Under the pieces are notes generated by a model that saw nothing but the letters and a program-made list of their open reading frames with translations, was not told where the DNA came from and did not search any database. DNA of 64,000 nt from the NCBI RefSeq assembly GCF_007641255.1, contig NZ_CP036259.1, positions 2,728,001 to 2,792,000 on the forward strand, in the 5' to 3' direction. Source of the DNA: Sporomusa termitida (GTDB taxonomy: Bacteria; Bacillota; Negativicutes; Sporomusales; Sporomusaceae). Positions within the stretch are counted from its first letter, which is position 1, and each line of letters begins with the position of its first letter. Shown here piece after piece: positions 52,180 to 61,035 of this stretch. A program made the translations under genes and the position numbers.

Positions 52180-52245
52180 TTCATTCCCCTCTCTGATTCC
52201 AGTATACTACGCGTTTCTACTGTCCATCAAAGGGGGGACGGGGCA

Positions 52246-52906
52246 CTGTATCATACCCTGAGCGTCAAGTTTTGCCTTGAATATTCTGTTCGTATACTGG
52301 AATCCCCGGTCACTATGAAACAGAGGTTTTGCGTTTGGGTATTTTATGGCGGCTTCATCGAACGTGTCAAACACTAACTTGTTGTTATTGCTGTGGCCAA
52401 TAGCATAGGAAACAATACTTTTATCTTTCAGGTCGAGAATCGCGCTGAGGTACATCTTTTCACTGTCCCCATATTTAAACTCTGTAACATCCGTAAGCCA
52501 CTTTTCGTTGAGCTTTTCAGCAGTGAACTGACGGTTGAGGATATTTTCCGCCGTGATCTCCGGTGTGGATTTGACATAGTTGGGTTTCTTCCGGCGAATA
52601 ACCGATTTCATCCCCAGTGCTTTTGATGACTCTATAAACGCGCTTTTTGTTGCAGTGCAGGTGAAACCGACGCTCTAAGTTGAGCTGCATCCGACGGTAT
52701 CCGAATATCCCATTGGACTCTTGGTAGAGTATGCACATATAGTCAATCACCTCAGTATCCTTGGCTGCTTGTTCGCTGCCGTCTCGGTGAAGCCATTTAT
52801 AATAAGAGGAACGGTTCAGTTTGAGAATGTCGCAAAGCGCACGGATAGGATACCGCTTCTCTTCATGTACATCGCTTACCGCCAAATACTGATTCTCAAG
52901 CCGCAC
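52246..52906 (-). pseudogene. IS150-like OrfB, frameshifted and truncated
   Basis: Frame one (from 52906) has RYPIRALCDILKLNRSSYYK and GIFGYRRMQLNLERR; after a frameshift near 52600 it continues KSVIRRKKPNYVKSTPEI, KWLTDVTEFKYGDSEKMYLS and LFHSDRGFQYT (D2) and is then cut off before the DDE glutamate. Confidence 0.85.
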
Positions 52907-52911
52907 TAGGC

Positions 52912-53238
52912 TTAGTCCACGCCTCGCCCCCTTTCGAGTGCCTCCATTTTTTTTAACAAGTCGTTCTCCATCTGAAGCCTCAGATTTTCAGCTTCTTTGA
53001 GCTTTAACTGCGCACGCAGTTTTTCAACCTCGCTCATAGAAGCTTCCTCTTTGCATTTGCCACGGCGATCAACGAGGCCCTCAGGACCATCGTTTTCGTA
53101 TTTCCTGACCCATCCATAAATTTGCTGATAGGACACACTGTAGCGTTCAATGGCCTTCCCGTAGTCCTTATTGTTGGCTATGCAATAGCTGACAATCTCA
53201 ATGCGTTCCTCTATTGTCGTCTTGCGGCTTTTTACCAT
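52912..53238 (-). CDS. IS150-like OrfA
   Basis: 108 aa: TIEERIEIVSYCIANNKDYG, YSVSYQQIYGWVRKYENDGP and a zipper (EVEKLRAQLKLKEAENLRLQ). Intact but orphaned by the broken OrfB. Confidence 0.85.
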   Translation of the reverse strand: MVKSRKTTIEERIEIVSYCIANNKDYGKAIERYSVSYQQIYGWVRKYENDGPEGLVDRRGKCKEEASMSEVEKLRAQLKLKEAENLRLQMENDLLKKMEALERGRGVD

Positions 53239-53337
53239 GTAGATCGAACCCCCACTATGGACCTATTTCCCCAGATAGATAGGCTCTGACCAATTCCACT
53301 TTCTTTTCGATGGCAATTTCCCTTTATGGGGCATAAA

Positions 53338-53401
53338 ATATGCTCCCCTTTCCATATACAGTGTTTTTTTATTTCCACTGTCTACTTTAAGGGGAGCATA
53401 T
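53338..53401. repeat. Mini inverted-repeat element (IR-IR remnant)
   Basis: ATATGCTCCCCTT (53338-53350) and AAGGGGAGCATAT (53389-53401) are perfect inverted repeats, with ACAGTG / CACTGT inside. ATATGCTCCCCTTAAAGTAGACAG resembles the end of a clostridial IS3-type element; here both ends meet with almost nothing between them. Confidence 0.55.
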
Positions 53402-53455
53402 CAAATCCGGGAGCCGTTTTTTTATGCCCTATGTTGCCATTAACCCAGCATTACA

Positions 53456-54733
53456 TCATTCGCTTTTTCCTTTATGTCCGCCTACATAATCCGCCCGTTC
53501 AAGGAAGGTTCCACCCGCCATCGACCCAGCATAAAAGATCGCTTTTTTGCCAAATCGCTTCCGGAGATCATCTACTACTCTATCTATCGCACGTGTCTTT
53601 TCTTCTCCTTCAAAAAATAGTTCCAACTGCTGAAGTCCTTGTGATACGATTGTCCCAGCAGTAATATTTACTGACCGTACCGGCTCACCCTGCCACCGCT
53701 TAATAAACTCCTGGCGGGCCGCTTCACTAATGATATCCGTTGAGTTCTTCGGGCGAACCAGCTTAATCCGTGCAGTAAAGCCCAAGTGTAATTCTCTATC
53801 CGAGTACCCTATTCCCAGATGTACCTCGCGGCATTTTTCCTGGTGCTTACGCAGCCTAGCGCATACATCGCTCACCATTTCCTTGATGATCATTAGAATT
53901 TCTGCTTTTACATCGTAATCCCGCATCAATATCTGGTTTTTACTATAGGATTTACTTTTCGGCCGTTCCTTCTGGCTAATGATGCTGGCATCCAAGCCCC
54001 AGGCGTGGTAATATAACTGCAACCCCATTACGCCTAGCGTTTTCTGCAACCGCACTGGATTGGCGTGAGCCAGCCCCTCAATCGTATAAATACCCATTCG
54101 CTTGAGTTTCTCATCGTAGCCTCTGGATATGCCCCAAAACGCAGTCAGCGGCTGTATTTTCCATACCGTTTCCGGCACCATCTCATACGTCCATTTGGCA
54201 ATCCACGGCGGACGCTTTTTCGCTTCATTATCCAGTGCCAGTTTTGCCAACAGCGGATTATCGCCAATGCCTACCGCCACAATAAGCCCCAGCTCATCCT
54301 TCACCATCTTTAAGATGGCTTCCGCCATCGCCTCTGAGGGTCCAAACAAATTGTGCGATGCAGTAACATCCAATATGGACTCATCAATGCTATAAACGTG
54401 TAGATCTTCATCTGCTACGAAGCGGCGGAATATATTTTGTATGGCCTGGTTCACATGGATATATAACGCCATATTGGGTTCTACTACCATAATCGGCGAA
54501 CGTTTGGGTATTTCAAAGAGCCGGTTTCCGGTCTTGATATTATATTCCGATTTAACCCTCGGGCTGCTGGCCAGTACGACCGCACCGGCTCTCCTTACAT
54601 CCGACACTACAGCAATATAGGCTTCTAGTGGATCAAGCCCCCGCCGAACCGCCTCTACGGACGCAAAGAATGATTTTACGTCGACGCACAATACGCTCCT
54701 GCGGGGAAAACGAGAAAAATCAACGAGACCCAT
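53456..54733 (-). CDS. Y-family DNA polymerase (UvrX/ImpB type), complete copy
   Basis: 425 aa. Palm motifs LCVDVKSFFASVEAV (D18) and VYSIDESILDVT (D118, E119); GIGDNPLLAKLALDN is the thumb-proximal signature; little-finger domain with IGYSDRELHLGF. It performs error-prone lesion bypass under SOS control. The ATG at 54733 lies within the end of the 55-aa ORF (overlap 14 bp), and a LexA box is at 54911. Two truncated copies of its 5' end lie at 40618 and 43168. Confidence 0.9.
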   Translation of the reverse strand: MGLVDFSRFPRRSVLCVDVKSFFASVEAVRRGLDPLEAYIAVVSDVRRAGAVVLASSPRVKSEYNIKTGNRLFEIPKRSPIMVVEPNMALYIHVNQAIQNIFRRFVADEDLHVYSIDESILDVTASHNLFGPSEAMAEAILKMVKDELGLIVAVGIGDNPLLAKLALDNEAKKRPPWIAKWTYEMVPETVWKIQPLTAFWGISRGYDEKLKRMGIYTIEGLAHANPVRLQKTLGVMGLQLYYHAWGLDASIISQKERPKSKSYSKNQILMRDYDVKAEILMIIKEMVSDVCARLRKHQEKCREVHLGIGYSDRELHLGFTARIKLVRPKNSTDIISEAARQEFIKRWQGEPVRSVNITAGTIVSQGLQQLELFFEGEEKTRAIDRVVDDLRKRFGKKAIFYAGSMAGGTFLERADYVGGHKGKSE

Positions 54734-54884
54734 CGCTTTTACTTTCTTTCTCTTTCATCTGTTCGTTGTGCTCAGACAGAAGCATTCCCGCCCACTTGAC
54801 CATACATCGGTCGACGTAAAATATCCGAGCCATCTGCTGGTAAATAGGGATACTTAGTAAATTTATAGTATGTTCGCTCACCAC
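54720..54884 (-). CDS. Conserved small protein upstream of polymerase Y (copy 3)
   Basis: 54 aa, GTG start 54884 (or 54881) after GGAGGTGGATA. SEHTINLLSIPIYQQMARIF and CMVKWAGMLLSEHNEQMKEK match copy 1. Overlaps the polymerase start codon. Unknown accessory or regulatory role. Confidence 0.6.
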   Translation of the reverse strand: MVSEHTINLLSIPIYQQMARIFYVDRCMVKWAGMLLSEHNEQMKEKESKSDGSR

Positions 54885-54910
54885 TATCCACCTCCATATA
54901 CATAATACCA

Positions 54911-54922
54911 GAACATGTGTTC
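54911..54922 (-). promoter_or_regulatory. LexA (SOS) box
   Basis: GAACATGTGTTC, perfect GAAC-N4-GTTC dyad, 27 bp upstream of the small ORF of the polymerase Y operon. Confidence 0.8.
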
Positions 54923-54972
54923 TTATGTAAATGTTGATGGGCTTGGTAATTTTCGCCAACTTAAATAGAAAT

Positions 54973-55015
54973 AACGCCGTCTAAGATGGCCATCAAAACC
55001 ACCCTAGCCGGCGTT
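54973..55015. terminator. Terminator-like hairpin
   Basis: AACGCCG / CGGCGTT arms with TTCCTTTC on the plus side. Confidence 0.5.
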
Positions 55016-55050
55016 TCCTTTCACACTCAATTTCCATACCATCGAGCAAG

Positions 55051-55490
55051 CTAACAACCACTTGCTCCTAAATAGTATTTTCTCTCTACGTCAGAGGGAA
55101 CATATACCATATTTTTCCACAATCCTGAGCCCTTGTCGAGGCTGCCATGGATCAGCAGTGTGGGCGCCTTTATCTGTTCAAGCCTGCCAAACAAGTCGGT
55201 ATTGAAGCCGGTAGGTGTGATTTCGCTTCTTTGGAAGGATATGAACGGCTTACCGGCGTCCGGCTCCAGCATGGCTTTCTGCACTTCAGTGATTAAGGCG
55301 TCGCTCACCTTGGATTTATCGCTAAGCAAGTTATATGCTAATGACCATCTGATGATAGCACGGTACTTGCCTGTCCATGCGTATAGATGCTCATTGAGCT
55401 TTGAACGGATATACCAATGGGTTATGCGATGCCATGGCAGTTTATCGAATAGCCCCCATGCGTCAACTGGCACCAGAATCTTGAAAATAC
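55051..55490 (-). pseudogene. C-terminal fragment of an alpha/beta hydrolase
   Basis: The minus frame has LYAWTGKYRAIIRWSLAYNL, FGRLEQIKAPTLLIHGSLDKG (strand carrying the acid residue) and stops soon after, without the final catalytic histidine. The nucleophile half is missing; the left part joins a metallophosphoesterase fragment. Confidence 0.6.
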
Positions 55491-55812
55491 CCCCAATCAT
55501 TTTCATAAATCACATCAGTGATTAGGCAGCCGGGGAAGATCTGCCCGCGATGGGTATGACCTGACAGCATCAAGTCAATGCCTTCCTGCTGTGCAATGTC
55601 AAGTTCATCAGGCTGATGATCCAATAGAATTGCAGGTTTTGTAAGGTTTACACCTTTCATAAGTATGTCTAAAGGCTGCCTGTCGCGGTCGGTTCGGTCT
55701 TTGAGTGCAATGAGCGTGAATTGCCCTTGAACCTATACTGTCTCATCATACAGTACATTGATTCCGCTGCGCTCCAATGCTTCCAACCGCCTCACTTTGT
55801 TAGTATCTAATT
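55463..55812 (-). pseudogene. Metallophosphoesterase remnant
   Basis: Minus frame: LEALERSGINVLYDETV, an in-frame TAG, VQGQFTLIALKDRTDRDRQP, KPAILLDHQPDELDIAQQEG, DLMLSGHTHRGQIFPG and ENDWGY. The GHTHxGQ metal motif is kept but the N-terminal metal ligands and C-terminus are gone. Confidence 0.7.
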
Positions 55813-55817
55813 TACAC

Positions 55818-56732
55818 TCATATGAGTTCTCCATTTACCTCTAGTACGTTTCTTGCCATTTGCTCATATTCATCGAGTCCCGATATTGTAGCAAACTCGG
55901 CGATCGCAACTGGGTAAGCAGCAGTTAGCTCAATGATATGTTCTTTCATTTTGGGCCAAAAATATCCACCTGATTGCTTGTATGCCTCAATCAGCGAATC
56001 AAGTCCCTCTTCGCCAAATGTCATGTAATGAGCAACAAAGTCATTTGACATATCGGTTACTTTTGCTTCAGTCCAATCTATCAATCCCGTTACCTTTGCA
56101 TCTTTATCAATCAGAATATGACCGGCATGTACCTCTCCATGAATAAACCCTGTTTCACTGGGCCAACTCTCATGATCATTCAGCCAGGTCTGCCATCGAT
56201 GCCACAAGGCTTCACCCACTCCATACTTTTCTTTCACGGCATTCATACGCCTTTTCATCGATTGACGGGCTTCTGCCGGTGTATGGACAACCATTCCCGC
56301 TTCAGTGGCTCTTTCCTTTGGAATACGGTGTAAAGCGACCAGTGCTTTTCCCAGTGTCTGGTGGAAAATCGCTGGAACATTATTGATATCGATTTCCCAT
56401 ACATATGCCTGTTGCTCAGGATCTATCGTGCCAGCCGGAACACCATTTAACTTCTTGTAGGCAATTAGTTCTTCTGTATAAATCGACCAGATTGGCGACT
56501 GAAAAAGGCTGATATATTGGTTTACAATGTCTAATATATTCTTCTCCATCTTTGTTTTAGGAATGACATCCTGTCGTCTGGGAAATCGTAATACCCACTC
56601 ATTTCCGAGCTGATCAGTGACAAACACAACCTGAAAATCGAGACCTGATTCGTTAAATACCAGCGTATCATTGTTTAGTTTTATATTATATTTCTCCATA
56701 ATATCCATTACTTGCTCTTTGTTTTTTTCCAT
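55818..56732 (-). CDS. Macrolide 2'-phosphotransferase-like kinase (Mph family)
   Basis: 304 aa, normal length. Features: nucleotide-binding [35 protein letters not shown], catalytic loop [15 protein letters not shown], metal-binding [12 protein letters not shown]. In Mph enzymes the loop reads HGD; here position 200 is glutamate, so catalysis may be impaired. ATG 56732 follows GAGGATGTGAGAGTGG. With the Vat-like and ABC-F genes downstream in reading order it forms a macrolide/streptogramin-type resistance cluster, probably chromosomal in origin. Confidence 0.82.
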   Translation of the reverse strand: MEKNKEQVMDIMEKYNIKLNNDTLVFNESGLDFQVVFVTDQLGNEWVLRFPRRQDVIPKTKMEKNILDIVNQYISLFQSPIWSIYTEELIAYKKLNGVPAGTIDPEQQAYVWEIDINNVPAIFHQTLGKALVALHRIPKERATEAGMVVHTPAEARQSMKRRMNAVKEKYGVGEALWHRWQTWLNDHESWPSETGFIHGEVHAGHILIDKDAKVTGLIDWTEAKVTDMSNDFVAHYMTFGEEGLDSLIEAYKQSGGYFWPKMKEHIIELTAAYPVAIAEFATISGLDEYEQMARNVLEVNGELI

Positions 56733-56799
56733 CCACTCTCACATCCTCAGCTAATAAATCCGCTTCCACTGTATTTGAAACAACCAGAATATTTTCTCT

Positions 56800-57453
56800 T
56801 CACTTTTCATTCTCCAACAACTTTCTAATGGTAACAATATCATTGGTAGAAACTAATATCTCAAGCTTATCAAATATTTCTTGCTCATCCCAATTCCACC
56901 ATTGAAGCTTCAACAGCAATTCAATCATTTCATCGCTAAACCTCTTTTTAATCAATCCAGCCGGGTTGCCGCCGACAATCGCATAAGGCTCTACATTTTT
57001 TGTTATGGTCGTATTGGCGGCGATAATTGCACCGTCACCAACCTTAACTCCCGGCATAATCGTAACATTCTGCCCAATCCACACATCATTGCCGATTACC
57101 GTATCTCCTTTAAACGGCAGCTGCTCCACTGCAGGTGCAACCTTCTCCCAGCCTCCACCAAAGATATTGAATGGATATGTCGTCACGCCATCCATACGAT
57201 GGTTCGCTCCGTTCATAATAAATGTTACGCCTTCAGCAATAGCGCAGAATTTCCCAATGATTAATTTATCCTCCAAAAACTCATAATGATGCTGGATGCG
57301 CTCATAAAAATTCTCGGGAGAATTCTTGTTGTCGCTGTAATATGTGTAATCGCCGATCTCCACATTTAGCTTACGTGGCAGGTTTTTTATATAACAAACC
57401 GTTCTTATATTCTCGTTTGGATACAGCTTGGTTTTGTCTGGTGCTACTAACAT
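56800..57453 (-). CDS. Vat-like streptogramin A / xenobiotic O-acetyltransferase
   Basis: 217 aa. Left-handed beta-helix hexapeptides (IIGKFCAIAEGVTFIM, TVIGNDVWIGQNVTIMPGVKVGDGAIIAANTTITKNV) with active-site H85 in NGANHRMDG and PYAIVGGNPAGLIKKRF. It transfers acetyl from acetyl-CoA to virginiamycin M-type drugs or related alcohols. CatB-type chloramphenicol acetyltransferase is the alternative, but the Vat length and HRMDG fit better. No strong ribosome site visible beyond AAAGGGAGTGC. Confidence 0.85.
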   Translation of the reverse strand: MLVAPDKTKLYPNENIRTVCYIKNLPRKLNVEIGDYTYYSDNKNSPENFYERIQHHYEFLEDKLIIGKFCAIAEGVTFIMNGANHRMDGVTTYPFNIFGGGWEKVAPAVEQLPFKGDTVIGNDVWIGQNVTIMPGVKVGDGAIIAANTTITKNVEPYAIVGGNPAGLIKKRFSDEMIELLLKLQWWNWDEQEIFDKLEILVSTNDIVTIRKLLENEK

Positions 57454-57617
57454 ATATTAGCACTCCCTTTTAAATTCTTCTACCTCTCAAGCTATCAAGG
57501 CCGCCTTAATATTCATTTATCTACTTACGGTATAGCAGCGAGCCCTCGAATAGAGGGCCTGCTGCTTAGCTTTGTATGAATTTTCGTCCCCTTTCTTAGT
57601 CTGCGGCACTATCAAGC

Positions 57618-59075
57618 TCAATAGTCCTCTACTATTTTGCCTTCTCTAATTTCATAAACTCTGTCCGCTACCTTCTCCACCAGCCGTTTATCATGCGAAA
57701 TAAAGAAAATCGTACCAGCGTAATTTTTCATCAGTGCTTCCAATGCTTCCACACTGTGTAGGTCAAGGAAGTTGCTCGGCTCATCCATGAGCAGGATATT
57801 ATACCGGTCAAGCAGTAGTTTGGCTAACTGAAGTTTAATCAATTCACCGCCACTGAGTACCGACAGTTCCTTACAGATGTCGCTTTGGGCAAAACCCATT
57901 GACGCCAGTACGGAACGGATTTCTGAAACCTGATAGTCGCACTCTTCCTGCACAAAATCCATAACGCTTTGGTTGCGATTGTACTTATAGCCGTTTTGAG
58001 CAAAGTAACCGATTTCTGCTTTTGGCGGAACAGAGATGCCGGGCTCCCGCCTCAAAATCATCTGGAAAAGAGTTGTCTTGCCTGCGCCATTTCCTCCGCT
58101 CAACGCCACCTTTGCCCCAAGCGGGATTTGAAAAGAGGCTTTATCGAACAACACTCGCTCGCCAAATCGCTTGCTGATTTCAGTTCCAGTAATCGGATAG
58201 GGGTTATGAAGCGCCAAGGCTTTACTTTGCCGGAAACGAATGGTGTGAAGTGTCTTCGGTGCCTGCATATCACCCAGGGTAGCAATGCGATGCTCCATGT
58301 TTTTGGCTGCGTTATAGAGAGCTTTTTGTTTACTGCCCGTTGTTTTTTGATGAGCAAGGCGGCCGCCACTTTCGGAACTATTTTTCTTAGCAGCGCCTTT
58401 TTGATCAACCTTGCGGGCTTGCTTTCGTTTTTCCTCGACAGCCTGTTCCAACCGGCTCCGCTCGGCAATAAACTTTTCATATTGGGCAGCTTGCTGCTGA
58501 CGTTCTTCTTCTTTCTGGCGCAGGTAGTCGGAATAGCCACCCCAATATTCGGTAATCTTCCCATCTTTTAATTCCCATATTTTATCCACTACCTCATCCA
58601 GAAAGTAGCGGTCATGGCTGATGATCAGCAATGCACCGGAGAAATATTTAAGCTGACCAATCAGGAAGCCAGTGCCCTCCCGGTCCAAATGACATGTTGG
58701 CTCATCGGCAAAAATTCCATGTACCTGTCCAGAAAGAGCCTGGGCGATTTTCAATCGTGTTTCCTCACCGCCGCTCATACTTTCTACTTTCAGCCGGTCC
58801 ACTCCCAGCCTGCCCATTAGAGCGTGATCGTTTATCTCCTGTAAAACTACTTCTTCCAGTTGCCGGATGTAGGTGAATTGCCCCAAACGGCTTATTTTAG
58901 AGCCGGGTGGTGTTATTTCCCCTAAAAGTACTTTTAGCAGGGTGCTTTTTCCAGCGCCGTTGCCGCCTACCAGTCCGATACGATCATACGCATACAGTTC
59001 CAGGTCATCAATATCTAAAACATCCCGTCCTTTATATTCCACACAGATGTCTTTTGCTTTAATCAATAGTTCCAT
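57618..59075 (-). CDS. ABC-F ribosomal protection ATPase
   Basis: 485 aa, two ABC domains and no membrane segment. First domain: [44 protein letters not shown]; long basic linker ([20 protein letters not shown] ... [15 protein letters not shown]) of antibiotic-resistance length; second domain: [47 protein letters not shown]. Such proteins bind the ribosomal E site and dislodge lincosamides, streptogramins, pleuromutilins or macrolides. The long 5' leader with two micro-ORFs suggests drug-induced attenuation. ATG 59075 after CAGGAGGGTTATA. Confidence 0.88.
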   Translation of the reverse strand: MELLIKAKDICVEYKGRDVLDIDDLELYAYDRIGLVGGNGAGKSTLLKVLLGEITPPGSKISRLGQFTYIRQLEEVVLQEINDHALMGRLGVDRLKVESMSGGEETRLKIAQALSGQVHGIFADEPTCHLDREGTGFLIGQLKYFSGALLIISHDRYFLDEVVDKIWELKDGKITEYWGGYSDYLRQKEEERQQQAAQYEKFIAERSRLEQAVEEKRKQARKVDQKGAAKKNSSESGGRLAHQKTTGSKQKALYNAAKNMEHRIATLGDMQAPKTLHTIRFRQSKALALHNPYPITGTEISKRFGERVLFDKASFQIPLGAKVALSGGNGAGKTTLFQMILRREPGISVPPKAEIGYFAQNGYKYNRNQSVMDFVQEECDYQVSEIRSVLASMGFAQSDICKELSVLSGGELIKLQLAKLLLDRYNILLMDEPSNFLDLHSVEALEALMKNYAGTIFFISHDKRLVEKVADRVYEIREGKIVEDY

Positions 59076-59146
59076 TATAACCCTCCTGTTGAATCGCAGT
59101 TTGTCTCTTGCCCGCAGGAATATCCTGCGATTTGAACAAGGGAGGA

Positions 59147-59167
59147 TTATGAAAAAATATAGTACAT
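59147..59167 (-). CDS. Leader peptide MYYIFS
   Basis: ATG 59167, seven bases after AGGAGG (AGGAGGTAACAGT). Six residues then TAA, 72 bp upstream of the ABC-F start codon. Confidence 0.5.
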   Translation of the reverse strand: MYYIFS

Positions 59168-59444
59168 ACTGTTACCTCCTAGTATTCTTCAGTTCATTCT
59201 TGCGTAATCATTTTCTAAGCATCATGCATGCATCATGCATGAGTTATCTAGGCAATAAAAAATGCAGGCCACAAGTCAGCAATGCGGGCTTGGGTCTGCA
59301 TAATCAACGAGAAAAAGACACGCCAGAGAAAGGGATAGCCACAAAAGGCTACTCCTCGCCAGTATCCATGTCCCAATTCGTAAAATTAAGCACAACAAAA
59401 AAGCCCACAGTTGTGGATGGTTCTACCGCTTTTTTATTGCTGGC

Positions 59445-59471
59445 TTATCTAATACGAATGGAATGCAACAT
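59445..59471 (-). CDS. Leader peptide MLHSIRIR
   Basis: ATG 59471 behind AAAGGAGATGCCATATCT. Eight residues then TAA, immediately before the terminator hairpin. Confidence 0.5.
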   Translation of the reverse strand: MLHSIRIR

Positions 59472-59752
59472 AGATATGGCATCTCCTTTATCCTTAAAAG
59501 TTCATTTATTATAGAATAGTAAATCCGTAGTTGTCAAGTTTGCATACGTATAGTACCATCAGGGTTGTTAGGCTGCTCTCACTGAACTCGACAGTAAAGC
59601 GTGACTTTGTAGTTCTATTATGATCGAAGACATGGGGACGGTGGAATTGTCCTATTCAAATTATTTTCGACAGCACACTATCATCGTCCTACGAAAGCGA
59701 AAACGCGTATTCAAACAATCTTTATCATCTACTCCGCGCTTTCGCTTAATAT

Positions 59753-59905
59753 AAAAGCAGGTCTTTTTTCATCTCCTCAAACTTAGAAATAATAGTTTCC
59801 AGGTTTTTTTCAATGTTTTGAACCTGAACGCTTGTTATCTTCCCATGCTTATATGCAGTCAGCCACTCGTCATGCGCGAGTTGTTCAGGATTGTTCTGAA
59901 ATCAT
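59753..59905 (-). pseudogene. C-terminal fragment of an unidentified gene
   Basis: Open frame QNNPEQLAHDEWLTAYKHGK, VQVQNIEKNLETIISKFEEM, KKDLLLY-stop with an in-frame stop instead of a start. Charged and helical; origin unknown. The remainder of 59538-60050 is featureless, apart from a stretch ATGGGGACGGTGG seen near many IS ends. Confidence 0.35.
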
Positions 59906-60050
59906 AGATCAAATCAAACAATACGGTTTTGCCGTAAAACTATTCACCACTCAAGCCCTAAAAACAGGCATTAATGTTAGAGGTAAAAAATGCCCAAATA
60001 CCGGTAACGCTCTCCCCTCGTTTGTGCCCTGCTCGGGCCTTCCCGCCTTC

Positions 60051-60102
60051 TTGACAAAAATAAAAAAGCATGTTATATTTTATTTAACGTTAACGTTAAA
60101 TA
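60051..60102 (+). promoter_or_regulatory. Promoter and 22-bp palindromic operator of the MerR gene
   Basis: TTGACA-N17-TATATT (60051-60079) runs directly into the perfect palindrome TATTTAACGTTAACGTTAAA plus TA (60081-60102). A binding protein there would block initiation. Confidence 0.7.
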
Positions 60103-60114
60103 GGGGCATAAATA

Positions 60115-60495
60115 ATGAGCGACTATAAGATTGGTGAGCTTGCCAAATTGACAAATTTGACAACGAGAACGATTCGCTATTATGAGGAGCTAGGCCTGTT
60201 GGGCACCAGGGATGGCCGATGCCAGGGACAAACTCGCTATTTTGACAACAATGATATTGAACGTCTCAAAAAAATACATCAATTAAAAGGGTTGGGACTT
60301 TCCCTGGAAGAAATCGCTCAAGTCATCGATCTTTATTTTACTGATGGAAGAATTTTAGAGGGAAAACGCAAAGTGATTGAAATATTAAGCACCCATGTCT
60401 CCTCAACTGAAAAAAAAATAATAGAACTGACTGCCTTCAAAAAAGAAAGCGAAGAAAATATAGCCCGAATTAAAGCCATCATGAAGGAATATTGA
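60115..60495 (+). CDS. MerR-family transcriptional regulator
   Basis: 126 aa. KIGELAKLTNLTTRTIRYYEELGLL is the winged helix; FDNNDIERLKKIHQLKGLGLSLEEIAQVI follows and a C-terminal coiled coil (ISTHVSSTEKKIIELTAFKK). No cysteine sensor is present, so it is of the drug/organic-ligand type. ATG 60115 has a weak site (AGGGGC). The same operator occurs before the adjacent MFS gene. Confidence 0.85.
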   Translation: MSDYKIGELAKLTNLTTRTIRYYEELGLLGTRDGRCQGQTRYFDNNDIERLKKIHQLKGLGLSLEEIAQVIDLYFTDGRILEGKRKVIEILSTHVSSTEKKIIELTAFKKESEENIARIKAIMKEY

Positions 60496-60527
60496 AAAGA
60501 AATGCATTGATTTTTTTTGGCAATTTA

Positions 60528-60544
60528 TTTAACGTTAACGTAAA
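60528..60544 (+). promoter_or_regulatory. Operator copy before the MFS gene
   Basis: TTTAACGTTAACGTAAA repeats the MerR operator with one base missing, 35 bp upstream of the MFS start codon. Confidence 0.65.
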
Positions 60545-61035
60545 GATTAAATTATTACCACGTTAAGAAAGAGGGGCTAATGATCGCTTTATGTTTAACC
60601 TTGAGTGGCCTGCTTGTGCTTTGTAGCTTGTACATACTCATCCCGTTGCTGAATGTACTTTCACAGGACCTGCAATCGCCCCACCATCTAACGGCCTATA
60701 CAAATACGGGATTTTCTTTATTTTATGCAATTGGTTTTTTATGCGCGGGAAAACTGATTCCTCAATATGGCCCCAAACGGATTTTGGTTTATGGCATGTT
60801 TGGGCTGGCCATTACGACCTGGATCACAGGTCTGGCAACCTCGATACAGATGCTGATTTTGTTTCGGGCTGTGCAAGGCTTTATTGCAGCCGCGTTTGCA
60901 CCAGCGGCATTAACGTATATATCCGATCATTATCCTCCGGAGAAAATGTCAACGCCGGATTAAAAATGACCGAATCGCCGGTTGAAAAATGACCCACTCG
61001 CCGGAAGTAAAAACGCCGGAGCCCGTAACCGCCGA

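Larger units (their letters stand above)
50951..52245 (-). mobile_element. IS3-family insertion sequence, copy 2 (defective)
   Basis: Nearly identical to 36282-37578 in reverse orientation, with the same terminal repeats. Flanks are AGGT (left) and CTGT (right), so there is no target duplication. It interrupts another IS at 52246; the missing remainder of that IS to the left implies an adjacent deletion. Confidence 0.9.
52246..53290 (-). mobile_element. Second IS3-family (IS150-like) element, truncated
   Basis: Contains OrfA (52912-53238) and a frameshifted OrfB cut after AKLDAQGMIQ by IS copy 2. The right end is somewhere in 53239-53300 (GTCCATAGTGGGGG on the minus strand); the left end is lost. 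Confidence 0.8.
59076..59537 (-). promoter_or_regulatory. Attenuator leader of the ABC-F gene
   Basis: A TTGACA-N18-TATAAT promoter (59508-59537) starts a leader of about 420 nt. In order: micro-ORF MLHSIRIR (59445-59471), a CCACA-ACT-TGTGG hairpin followed by GCTTTTTTG (59396-59416), then micro-ORF MYYIFS (59147-59167), then two mutually exclusive stems that share CGCAG (59113-59129 versus 59092-59099 with 59125-59132) just before the gene. This is the layout of ribosome-stalling controlled resistance genes. Confidence 0.65.

Noticed and set aside
57969-58571. 200-codon ORF antisense to the ABC-F gene
   Set aside because: Shadow of the conserved ABC-F coding sequence.
59092-59132. Simple terminator just upstream of the ABC-F gene
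   Set aside because: There is no T-tract on the minus strand after the stem; it fits better as alternative leader structures.
58873-59514. Plus-strand 213-codon ORF over the ABC-F leader
   Set aside because: Overlaps the ABC-F 5' end antisense; the promoter, leader peptides and terminator make sense only on the minus strand. A plus-strand GGGAGGATT-ATG at 59140 is a by-product of the symmetrical sequence.
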